Below are positions 1-5,851 of a stretch of 8,071 bases of DNA, piece by piece (within the stretch, counting starts at the first letter, position 1; every line of letters starts with the position of its first letter). Both the position numbers and the translations under genes were made by a program. This DNA comes from an uncultured Lysobacter sp. (GTDB lineage Bacteria; Pseudomonadota; Gammaproteobacteria; Xanthomonadales; Xanthomonadaceae). Below the pieces are notes generated by a model that was not told where the DNA came from, ran no database searches, and saw only the letters and a list, made by a program, of their open reading frames with translations. The stretch spans positions 1 to 8,071 of the forward strand of contig CALTXS010000031.1 in NCBI GenBank assembly GCA_943913335.1, written 5' to 3'.

Positions 1-60
1 CACTTGTAGCCCCAAGTAGATAAACGAGTATGCCAGTGCGTGTCGAATGTACTACGGCTA

Positions 61-80
61 AGGCCGACCTTCAGGCCGAC
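61..80. repeat. Direct repeat AGGCCGAC x2, part of a palindromic intergenic cluster
   Basis: The octamer AGGCCGAC occurs at 61-68 and again at 73-80, separated by CTTC. It lies next to the hairpin at 88-104. The pattern resembles degenerate REP-like elements built from GGCCGAC and CGGGTT palindromes that are common between genes in Xanthomonas relatives. The stretch 1-205 otherwise shows no gene that I can support. Confidence 0.4.
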
Positions 81-87
81 ATTAGCG

Positions 88-104
88 ACGGGTTTCCAAC
101 CCGT
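88..104. repeat. Perfect hairpin (7-bp stem, 3-nt loop), REP-like
   Basis: ACGGGTT (88-94) is followed by the loop TCC and by AACCCGT (98-104), its exact reverse complement. No T-run follows on either strand, so it is not a standard intrinsic terminator. Its closeness to the AGGCCGAC repeat suggests a dispersed palindromic repeat rather than a gene-specific regulator. I infer this from form only. Confidence 0.45.
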
Positions 105-168
105 TGGGGCACAGCTTGTAACCCGCTTTCGATCGAAGCTGGGGAGAGGTGCTCCATGAGGCATGTTT

Positions 169-198
169 TTCAAAGTATTGACAGGCGTGGGCTATCCT
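169..198 (+). promoter_or_regulatory. Candidate sigma70-type promoter for the 206-682 gene, leaderless geometry
   Basis: A -35-like TTCAAA (169-174, 4 of 6 matches to TTGACA) and a -10-like TATCCT (193-198, 4 of 6) are separated by 18 bp. Only 7 nt lie between the -10 box and the ATG at 206, so transcription would begin at or next to the start codon. There is no Shine-Dalgarno sequence, in keeping with that. The boxes are weak and this is a prediction. Confidence 0.35.
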
Positions 199-205
199 GC
201 GACGG

Positions 206-682
206 ATGAACGAGCCAGAGAAAAACATCCTGAGGGCCAGCGCCACATCCGTTGCGTGGAGCGTGGACGTCATATCCTTCCTGCGAGGGGCGACTAGTGA
301 TAGCGAGTTGGACATTCACGATGCGGCTGACGCACTGCGTATGACGCTAAGCGTCTGGATCGCAGGATCTGCTTCCAATGATTCGCTCCTGCACTTGTCG
401 GACAGCGATGCCCTGGTGGCGTCTACGGCCGTACTGCGCATGCAGGAAAGGAGGTTAAGGATGTTTATCGGGGAGGCCGATGGCATGGCAGCTTCCGACC
501 CATTGCGGCCGTTGGCGCGATATCCAGCGCAAGCTAATGGGTGGCCAGTATCGTGTTGGAATACGGGACGCCGGTTTCGAGCGCTGCCTTCGACGGCCAA
601 CTGGAGATGGTCCGAGGATCTTACTTCGAGGCTGGCCGAAGTTATCCAGCTCGGCGACGATGCAGTAGCCGGCCGCAATTAA
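206..682 (+). CDS. Hypothetical protein, 158 aa, unrecognised
   Basis: I do not recognise this protein. It is predicted to be soluble and probably helical: residues 11-27 and 38-52 have alternating hydrophobic and polar character, residues 68-90 form a charged helix with several Arg, and residues 136-156 look like a terminal amphipathic helix. There is no signal peptide or membrane segment, and a single Cys at 117. The middle (about 95-135) is rich in Pro, Trp and Arg and is less protein-like, and other frames are also open there, so a frameshift in that part cannot be excluded. The ATG at 206 has no Shine-Dalgarno sequence but sits 7 nt after a possible -10 box, which suggests a leaderless start. 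The stop lies 18 bp before the ATG at 701, so the two genes are probably co-transcribed. Confidence 0.5.
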   Translation: MNEPEKNILRASATSVAWSVDVISFLRGATSDSELDIHDAADALRMTLSVWIAGSASNDSLLHLSDSDALVASTAVLRMQERRLRMFIGEADGMAASDPLRPLARYPAQANGWPVSCWNTGRRFRALPSTANWRWSEDLTSRLAEVIQLGDDAVAGRN

Positions 683-690
683 GCCGAATC

Positions 691-696
691 GGGGGA
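691..696 (+). promoter_or_regulatory. Shine-Dalgarno-like GGGGGA before the ATG at 701
   Basis: GGGGGA ends 4 nt before the ATG at 701. By contrast the alternative TTG start at 780 has no purine-rich site ahead of it. This favours translation starting at 701, with the signal-peptide segment, rather than at 780. Confidence 0.45.
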
Positions 697-700
697 TCGC

Positions 701-778
701 ATGATCAATGTTATTGGGCTTGCAACTTTTACTCTGGCTGCTGCCTTGACAGCAATGACCCCATCCTCGGCCTTATAA
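701..778 (+). other. Signal-peptide-like short ORF, out of frame with the downstream gene
   Basis: From the ATG at 701, 25 codons are read before the TAA at 776-778. They encode a typical secretory leader: a short start, a hydrophobic core rich in Leu, Ala, Thr and Val, a second Met near the end of the core, then Thr-Pro-Ser-Ser-Ala as a plausible signal peptidase I site. The n-region lacks the usual Lys or Arg, which is a weakness. Removing one base between about 770 and 779 would join it directly to the protein encoded from 780, at the point where a mature secreted protein should begin. I read it as the displaced 5' end of that gene. Confidence 0.5.
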
Positions 779-779
779 G

Positions 780-1310
780 TTGGCGCAACAATACGAGGAC
801 GAGCTCGCTGGCTTTAGCTCCAGGCCCTATCAGGGTATGGCTAGGGGTGATACTCGATTCAGACCCGAAACCTACCAAATGTGGATTGCCACAGCTCGCA
901 TGAAGGCCTGCCACTTTGAAGCGCGTCGAATTGAGCTGGGTGGTGGCAAGTCGAACGCGTCCGCATCCTCTTCGAAGGCCACTTCCAATCAGCCTGCAAC
1001 CCCTTCTGTTCCTTCAGCCTGTTCTGCCAAGAATGCGGCGGTCGCCAATGCTGCTATGGATGAGATCGATGCGCGACTTGGCACCTTTCTCGATTCGCCA
1101 CGCGGGAGAAATGCCACCGTAGCAACGCCAACTCTGCAGGTCATTATGTGGGTGACGCAGAAAATGTCCGAGACAATCTGGCGTTACTGTCCCAATAGTG
1201 TCGGTTATGCCGAGCGCCTGAGCGAGCTGCAGGCCAGCTATGATGCGGCTCTTGACGCGTGTCAGAAGATCCGGACTAACGAGTCTGTATGCGGCCCGGT
1301 TGCGCCCTGA
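780..1310 (+). CDS. Hypothetical, probably exported protein (body of a frameshifted gene)
   Basis: This frame codes for 176 residues from a TTG, but that start lacks a ribosome binding site and the true start is more likely the ATG at 701, one frame away. Three parts are visible: an N-terminal helical region (about 1-55), a Ser/Thr/Ala/Pro-rich linker (about 57-80) typical of exported proteins, and a C-terminal helical region (about 81-176). Five cysteines (44, 81, 137, 161, 171) could form disulfides in the periplasm. The C-terminal part has the look of a conserved family: a Trp-containing helix, Arg-Tyr-Cys-Pro, then a Tyr/Ala/Leu-rich helix with Cys. I cannot name the family. Codon use includes AGA, AGG, CGA, GTA and ACT. 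It follows the 206-682 gene and ends 92 bp before yjdM. Single-base sequence error, recent decay and a genuine TTG start are all possible. Confidence 0.5.
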   Translation: MAQQYEDELAGFSSRPYQGMARGDTRFRPETYQMWIATARMKACHFEARRIELGGGKSNASASSSKATSNQPATPSVPSACSAKNAAVANAAMDEIDARLGTFLDSPRGRNATVATPTLQVIMWVTQKMSETIWRYCPNSVGYAERLSELQASYDAALDACQKIRTNESVCGPVAP

Positions 1311-1366
1311 CTGCCAATCTGTAAGCCAATAGCGGCTGGCCTCGCCCCGGAGCTCAGCTGCTAATT

Positions 1367-1395
1367 CCGACAGGACTGCCGCGACGCGCTAAAAT
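1367..1395 (+). promoter_or_regulatory. yjdM promoter, predicted leaderless
   Basis: A -35-like CCGACA (1367-1372, 4 of 6) and a -10 TAAAAT (1390-1395, 5 of 6) are separated by exactly 17 bp. Seven nt separate the -10 box from the ATG at 1403, which puts the expected transcript start at about 1402-1403. No Shine-Dalgarno sequence precedes the ATG. The mRNA should therefore start at or just before the AUG. Confidence 0.55.
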
Positions 1396-1402
1396 AGCGG
1401 CT

Positions 1403-1747
1403 ATGACTGACATGCCGAATTGTCCGCAATGCGGATCGAACTTCAGCTATTCCGATGGCACCATTTTCGTTTGCCCGGAATGTGGCCATGAATGGGTCGA
1501 AGGCGAGGCCGTCGCCGTGCCGGAAGACGGTCCGCGTATCCATAAGGATGCCGTCGGCAATGTCCTGCAGGATGGCGACTCCATCACTGTGAACAAGGAT
1601 CTGAAGGTCAAGGGTGCCAGTTCGCCCGTAAAGGCCGGCACCAAGGTGCGCAACATTCGTCTAGTCGACGAAGATCACGATATCGACTGCAAGATCGCCG
1701 GCTTCGGCGCCATGAAGCTCAAGTCCGAGTTCGTTCGCAAGGCTTAA
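1403..1747 (+). CDS. yjdM: YjdM/PhnA-family zinc-ribbon protein
   Basis: This 114-residue protein matches E. coli YjdM along its whole length. The N-terminus carries a zinc ribbon with two Cys pairs (C7/C10 and C24/C27, each C-P-x-C). The C-terminal half is the small beta domain with the family signatures [22 protein letters not shown] and [11 protein letters not shown]. The old name phnA, 'alkylphosphonate utilisation protein', is misleading: E. coli YjdM is not needed for phosphonate breakdown, and it is not phosphonoacetate hydrolase. Its molecular role is unsettled. The ATG at 1403 gives the usual spacing to the first Cys; the ATG at 1412 would shorten it. It has its own promoter. The gene runs convergent to the alcohol dehydrogenase and shares 4 bp of stop codon sequence with it. 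Confidence 0.93.
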   Translation: MTDMPNCPQCGSNFSYSDGTIFVCPECGHEWVEGEAVAVPEDGPRIHKDAVGNVLQDGDSITVNKDLKVKGASSPVKAGTKVRNIRLVDEDHDIDCKIAGFGAMKLKSEFVRKA

Positions 1748-2958
1748 TTCGTAGCCAGCAACTGCCTTAGGATGCCGCGCGCGTCGTCCTTCTGCATGTA
1801 ACGCGGAATGGCGTAGGTGCCGTGTGCTTCGGTCAACGCGTGCGCAATGATCCGATCAAAATCCGCTTCGCGCAGAGCATTCACGGTCGAAGGGATACCC
1901 ATCGCCGCATTCATCTCGCGAATCCACGCAATCATGCGGTCGGCGTTCTCGGTGTCATTGGCTCCGGCGACGGCAATGCCGGCCGCGCGCGCCAAGTCGG
2001 CGAGGCGATCGGTGCACGCCGATTTGCAGAAATCGAGAACATGCGGCATCACGATGGCGTTGGCCAGACCATGCGGCACGTGATACAGACCGCCGAGCTG
2101 ATGCGCAATCGCATGCACATAACCCACGGTGGCGCGCGTGAATGCGAGCCCGGCCAGTAGTGCCGCTTCCTGCATATTGGCGCGCGCCTCCATGTCCGTT
2201 CCCAGCGCGTAGGCCTTGCTGAGATTGGCGCCGATCAGTTCCGTGGCGCGTAAGGCCCAGGCATTGGTCTCCTTGGTGCCCATGGTGCCGATATAGGCCT
2301 CGACGGCGTGCGTAAGCGCATCCATCCCGGTGGCCGCAGTGACAGCAGGTGGCAAGCCAACGGTGAGCGCAGGATCCAGTGCCACCTTAATCGGCAGCAG
2401 TTTGGGGTCAATAATGCTGTACTTGGTTTGCTCGGCGCGGTCCGAGACGATGGCAGCTACGGTCGCCTCGGAGCCGGTGCCGGATGTAGTTGGAATGGCG
2501 TATAGAGGAAGGCCGTGCGGACGCGGCAGGTGATACAGCCACACGCCGGTGAGCTTTGAAGGATGCTTGCCGGTGGCCTGACACATCAGCATGGACTTGG
2601 CGCAGTCAATCGGCGAACCGCCACCAACGGCCAAAACTGCCTGGGCATTGAATGCATTCAGTCGCTCGACACCGCGTAGTACTAACGCATAGTCAGGATC
2701 GGGTTCGACATCGCTAAAGACCTCAACGGCGACATCACGTTGCCGCAAATGGGCTGCCAGTCGTTCCGGGATACCGGTGCGCATTAAGGGGCCGTCGGTG
2801 ACCAGCAGAACGCGCTGCAAACCGGCGGCTGCCATCTCATCGCATAGGGTTAGCGATGAATCCACGCCACGTATGGTCTCCGGCACCGGGAAACGCAGGA
2901 CCTTTAACGCGATCTTGTTGACTGCAATTTGCAGACGCGGAATCCAATAGGCCGACAT
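1744..2958 (-). CDS. Iron-containing alcohol dehydrogenase (group III)
   Basis: The 404 residues form a full-length member of the Fe-dependent alcohol dehydrogenase family, which interconverts alcohols and aldehydes with NAD(P). The N-terminal nucleotide-binding half shows GGGSPID at 112-118 and [10 protein letters not shown] at 157-166. The C-terminal helical half carries all four expected metal ligands by comparison with FucO: D213, H217, H282 and H296, within [12 protein letters not shown] and [19 protein letters not shown]. The N-terminus (about 1-28) is longer than in many relatives. The ATG follows a GGGGG ribosome binding site that lies inside the last codons of the upstream aldehyde dehydrogenase, only 4 bp apart, so the two are probably translationally coupled. 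The pair suggests stepwise oxidation of an alcohol, or reductive detoxification of its aldehyde. The substrate cannot be read from the sequence. Confidence 0.93.
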   Translation of the reverse strand: MSAYWIPRLQIAVNKIALKVLRFPVPETIRGVDSSLTLCDEMAAAGLQRVLLVTDGPLMRTGIPERLAAHLRQRDVAVEVFSDVEPDPDYALVLRGVERLNAFNAQAVLAVGGGSPIDCAKSMLMCQATGKHPSKLTGVWLYHLPRPHGLPLYAIPTTSGTGSEATVAAIVSDRAEQTKYSIIDPKLLPIKVALDPALTVGLPPAVTAATGMDALTHAVEAYIGTMGTKETNAWALRATELIGANLSKAYALGTDMEARANMQEAALLAGLAFTRATVGYVHAIAHQLGGLYHVPHGLANAIVMPHVLDFCKSACTDRLADLARAAGIAVAGANDTENADRMIAWIREMNAAMGIPSTVNALREADFDRIIAHALTEAHGTYAIPRYMQKDDARGILRQLLATN

Positions 2959-2962
2959 GCGC

Positions 2963-4396
2963 TTAGCCCCCGAGCTTTTTCATGATGGACAGCACTTGCG
3001 CTGCGCGGCCGCTATACGGCGGCAGGACGAAATCGAGTGCGCGGATGGGACCTTGGCGGAACACTGGGCGCAACTTGGAGAAGGTTAGAAAGCCCTCGTG
3101 GCCGTGGTAATGGCCCATGCCGCTGTCGCCGCTGCCGCCAAACGGCAAGTCGTGAATGCCGGCCTGCACGACGGGTTCGTTGATACCGACGCCGCCGCTG
3201 ATGGTGGATTGCACGAGTTGATCCTGCAGTTTGCGGTCATCGCTGAATACGTAGAACGCGAGCGGGCGTGGACGGGAGTTGATTTCGGCGACCACGGCGT
3301 TGATGTCGTCATAGGCGATGACCGGGAGCACCGGGCCAAAGATCTCACGCTGCATGATGCGCATGGCGGTGGTGGGTTTGAGCACCAGTTTGGGTGGCAG
3401 CACGCGGGTCTCGCCGGTGGGGGCAGGGCCTTCGTAGAGTTCAACAATCTCAGCGCCGTGCTGTTTGGCATCGGCGATGGTGTCCTGCAGACGTGCGAAC
3501 GAGCGGGTATCAATGATCGAAGTGAAATCGCCGTTGTTGACATTCGGGATGTGCTTGCGGACCCAGGCCTTAGCGGCGCGGACAAATGCATCGACCTTGT
3601 CGGTAGGCACATAGACGTGATCGACGCTGGTGCAGATCTGGCCGGAGTTGAGCATCTTGGACCACAGGATGCGTTCTGCCGCGCGTTCAGCGGAATAGTC
3701 CTTGGCGACGATGGCAGGCGACTTGCCGCCGAGTTCCAAAGTCACCGGCGTCAGATTGGCTGCAGCGCTAGCCATGACTTTGCGGCCGGTGTCCGCCGAG
3801 CCGGTAAAGAACAGATGGTTAAACGGCAGTGCCGAAAACGCAGGACCCAGTGTGCCGGTACCGTCATCGGCAAAGAAGGAGACTTCGTTCGGATCAAAGA
3901 ACTGCGGCGAAACCCGTTGCAGCAGTTCGGCAAGGTGGAGCGAGTTCTCGGACATCTTGACCATGACGCGGTTCCCGGCGGCCAGTGCGCCGATCATGGG
4001 TTGCACGGCCATCGCAATCGGGAAATTCCACGGCACGATGATGCCGACGACACCGACCGGTTGCGGAAAGGTCCAGGCACTGGCGGTTGGAAACTCGAGC
4101 AGGCTGAGCTTGCGCTTTTTCGGGCGACACCAGCGGGGCAGTGCGCGTTTGGCCTCGCGGATCGCGCCCTTGGCCTGCACCAGTTCGGTGAGCTCGGTTT
4201 CAAATGGATTGCGTACGCCGAAATCACGCTGCACGGCGGCCGTCATGTCATGCCAATGCGTATCGAGCATGGCTGCCAGGCGCTCGAGTGCGGCGCGACG
4301 GGCCGCGACATCCGGCGACAGGTTCTGTAAGTGGGCGCGTTGCTGAGCCGTGAAAACAGGCTGCAATCGGTCAACTGGCGAGAGTTCAGTGGTCAT
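2963..4396 (-). CDS. Coniferyl aldehyde dehydrogenase-type aldehyde dehydrogenase
   Basis: This 477-residue protein is a complete NAD(P)-dependent aldehyde dehydrogenase that oxidises aldehydes to carboxylates. Seen in order: PWNFP at 122-126 with N124, the nucleotide site FFTGS at 196-200, the general-base motif LELGGKSP (E221), the nucleophile in SGQICTS (C255), EIFGP at 351-355, and a class-3 style C-terminus, DLPFGGSGDSGMGHYHGHEGF at about 416-436. The length and the GMGHYHG ending match the coniferyl aldehyde dehydrogenase (CalB) group, but such enzymes also act on other aromatic and medium- or long-chain aldehydes, so the name marks a family and not a proven substrate. No C-terminal membrane anchor is evident. 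It sits 40 bp after pepQ, may have its own weak promoter in that gap, and leads into the alcohol dehydrogenase. Confidence 0.9.
   Translation of the reverse strand: MTTELSPVDRLQPVFTAQQRAHLQNLSPDVAARRAALERLAAMLDTHWHDMTAAVQRDFGVRNPFETELTELVQAKGAIREAKRALPRWCRPKKRKLSLLEFPTASAWTFPQPVGVVGIIVPWNFPIAMAVQPMIGALAAGNRVMVKMSENSLHLAELLQRVSPQFFDPNEVSFFADDGTGTLGPAFSALPFNHLFFTGSADTGRKVMASAAANLTPVTLELGGKSPAIVAKDYSAERAAERILWSKMLNSGQICTSVDHVYVPTDKVDAFVRAAKAWVRKHIPNVNNGDFTSIIDTRSFARLQDTIADAKQHGAEIVELYEGPAPTGETRVLPPKLVLKPTTAMRIMQREIFGPVLPVIAYDDINAVVAEINSRPRPLAFYVFSDDRKLQDQLVQSTISGGVGINEPVVQAGIHDLPFGGSGDSGMGHYHGHEGFLTFSKLRPVFRQGPIRALDFVLPPYSGRAAQVLSIMKKLGG
2967..2971 (-). promoter_or_regulatory. Ribosome binding site of the alcohol dehydrogenase, inside the aldehyde dehydrogenase 3' end
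   Basis: On the minus strand GGGGG is read as part of the final Gly-Gly codons of the aldehyde dehydrogenase and lies 8 nt before the next ATG. Ribosomes finishing the first gene would open this site for the second, an arrangement typical of coupled translation. Confidence 0.5.
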
Positions 4397-4402
4397 CAGT
4401 CG

Positions 4403-4432
4403 AACTTACTGCATTTTGATGACCGCTGTGAA
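4403..4432 (-). promoter_or_regulatory. Possible promoter for the aldehyde/alcohol dehydrogenase pair
   Basis: In the 40-bp gap after pepQ, the minus strand has TTCACA (4432-4427, 5 of 6 matches to a -35 box), an 18-bp spacer and TAAGTT (4408-4403, 3 of 6 matches to a -10 box). The ATG at 4396 is 6 nt further on, again giving a near-leaderless start. The -10 match is poor, so simple read-through from pepQ is equally possible. Confidence 0.3.
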
Positions 4433-4436
4433 GGGC

Positions 4437-5768
4437 CTAGTCGGCCGCAAAGGCCTCGCGCGTCAGGTTGACCGCTCCGTTCCGCGTTGCGACCACGTTG
4501 TCTTCGATGCGAATGCCGCCGAAGGGCTTGAAGGCCGCTACGCGATCCCAGTTCACATCGGAATTGGCAGGCGTCGGACGGAGCTCGTCGAGCAGCATGT
4601 CAATGAAGTACAGTCCGGGTTCGATGGTGACGACGCTGTTTTCTACCAGCGTGCGGGTCATGCGCAGATACGGTTGGCCTTCGGGACGATCGATGCGACC
4701 GCCGCGATCGGAGGCATGGAAGCCCGCCACATCGTGCACTTGCAGACCAATCGGATGACCCACGCCATGCGGGAAGAACGCATTGGAAATGCGCGAGGAC
4801 AGTGCGGCCTCGGGCGAGCAGCGAATCAGATCGAAATCGCGCAGCACCTGTGACAGCGCTGCATGCGTATTCATGTGGATGTCGCGGTAGTCGATGCCGG
4901 GCAGCACTTGCGCGCACAGATCCAGTTGCACGCGGTCCACGGCATCAATCAGTGCCTGGAATTCATCCTGCTGCGCCGAGTACGTCCGTGTGATGTCGCT
5001 GGCATAGCCCTGGTACGAGGCGCCGGCATCGATCAGGAACGAGCGTGCCTGCGTTGGCGCTTGGCGATCGCGGGTCATGTAATGCAACACGGCCGCATGT
5101 TCGTTGAGGCCAATGATATTGCAGTAGGGCAGATCGTTGGCATCCTGACGTGTAGCGGCGCAATACGCCAGGTGGATATCAAATTCGCTCAAGCCATCGC
5201 GGAAGGCCTGTTCGGCCGCCCGATGACCGATGACGCCAATGCGTGTCGCCTCGCGCATCATGGCGATTTCGTACGCCGTTTTGGCGTGGCGATGGAATTC
5301 CAGGTAATCGAGCACCGCCGGCGGATTGTTCGGCACAAACGGTCCGAGTGCGGCATTGTCCTCGCCGAGGATGGCGCAACGTGCAGGATTGGAGGGCAGT
5401 AGTTTGAGCGCTTCATCCGGCGTGCGAATGATCGAGATTTCAAATTCCGATGGCCAGTAGCCGGTCGGATCGCTGGGGACGGTGTGCCAGTAATCGTGTG
5501 GCTGCATAAAAATCAGGCGCGGCCTGCTGCCGGGCGTGATCACCAGCCAGCTGCCAGGTGCCTGCGTGACCGGCAGCCAGGCTTTGAACTGCGGGTTGAC
5601 GGCAAACGGGTAATCGCGATCATCAAAGTACTGATAGCGCAGCACGCCCGCCGGAACGACCAGGTGATCCAGTTCGGCACGCTGCAGGGCCTCGGCTGCG
5701 CGCTGCTGCAGAATGCTCAGATGCTCCGGATAGAGCGAGGCGAGGGTGCTATCAAGGGTGTCGGTCAT
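4437..5768 (-). CDS. pepQ: Xaa-Pro dipeptidase (prolidase)
   Basis: PepQ cleaves dipeptides with a C-terminal proline in the cytoplasm, using two metal ions. The 443-residue protein matches E. coli PepQ from end to end: the N-terminal domain carries FAVNPQFKAWLPVTQ at about 55-69, and the C-terminal 'pita-bread' domain carries all five metal ligands, D247, D258, H338 (in HGVGHPIGLQVHD), E383 (TIEPG) and E422 (GGIRIEDN). I chose the ATG at 5768 because it gives the family's N-terminus (SLYPEHL near residue 11). Upstream in-frame ATGs at 5828 and 5801 overlap the predicted promoter. No clear Shine-Dalgarno sequence precedes the chosen start. An 83-bp gap separates it from hemW. Confidence 0.96.
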   Translation of the reverse strand: MTDTLDSTLASLYPEHLSILQQRAAEALQRAELDHLVVPAGVLRYQYFDDRDYPFAVNPQFKAWLPVTQAPGSWLVITPGSRPRLIFMQPHDYWHTVPSDPTGYWPSEFEISIIRTPDEALKLLPSNPARCAILGEDNAALGPFVPNNPPAVLDYLEFHRHAKTAYEIAMMREATRIGVIGHRAAEQAFRDGLSEFDIHLAYCAATRQDANDLPYCNIIGLNEHAAVLHYMTRDRQAPTQARSFLIDAGASYQGYASDITRTYSAQQDEFQALIDAVDRVQLDLCAQVLPGIDYRDIHMNTHAALSQVLRDFDLIRCSPEAALSSRISNAFFPHGVGHPIGLQVHDVAGFHASDRGGRIDRPEGQPYLRMTRTLVENSVVTIEPGLYFIDMLLDELRPTPANSDVNWDRVAAFKPFGGIRIEDNVVATRNGAVNLTREAFAAD

Positions 5769-5799
5769 GGCAACGGTCAACGGGCAAACATCAGCCTTC

Positions 5800-5828
5800 A
5801 TTATTGAACGTGCGCTCGCTGCTGGCAA
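5800..5828 (-). promoter_or_regulatory. pepQ promoter
   Basis: On the minus strand TTGCCA (5828-5823, 5 of 6 matches) and AATAAT (5805-5800, 5 of 6) are separated by 17 bp, the best promoter match in the window. The expected transcript start is near 5793, giving a leader of about 25 nt before the ATG at 5768. This rules out the ATGs at 5801 and 5828 for this transcript, and suggests pepQ is transcribed independently of rph-rdgB-hemW. Confidence 0.55.
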
Positions 5829-5851
5829 ACGCAGAGCCTATAGGCGGGGCT

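Noticed and set aside
178..183. Perfect -35 consensus TTGACA
   Set aside because: The nearest -10-like box (193-198) is only 9 bp away and nothing resembling a -10 lies at 17 bp, so it cannot form a normal promoter with visible partners.
769..782. Programmed +1 frameshift joining the signal peptide to the downstream protein
   Set aside because: The codon before the stop is TTA; sliding forward one base would pair its tRNA with TAT, a poor match, and there is no RF2-type CTT TGA signal. An indel or sequence error is simpler.
1403..1747. Role in phosphonate degradation suggested by the name phnA
   Set aside because: The protein is the YjdM type, not phosphonoacetate hydrolase, and no phn gene is nearby.
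3098..4330. A plus-strand open frame of about 410 codons opposite the aldehyde dehydrogenase
   Set aside because: It lies wholly antisense to a clearly identified enzyme, its composition (rich in Gly, Asp, His, Arg) is that of a codon shadow in GC-rich DNA, and it has no recognisable motif.
5769..5828. Longer pepQ with a 20-residue N-terminal extension from the ATG at 5828
   Set aside because: The extension is not part of the PepQ family and overlaps the predicted -35/-10 boxes.
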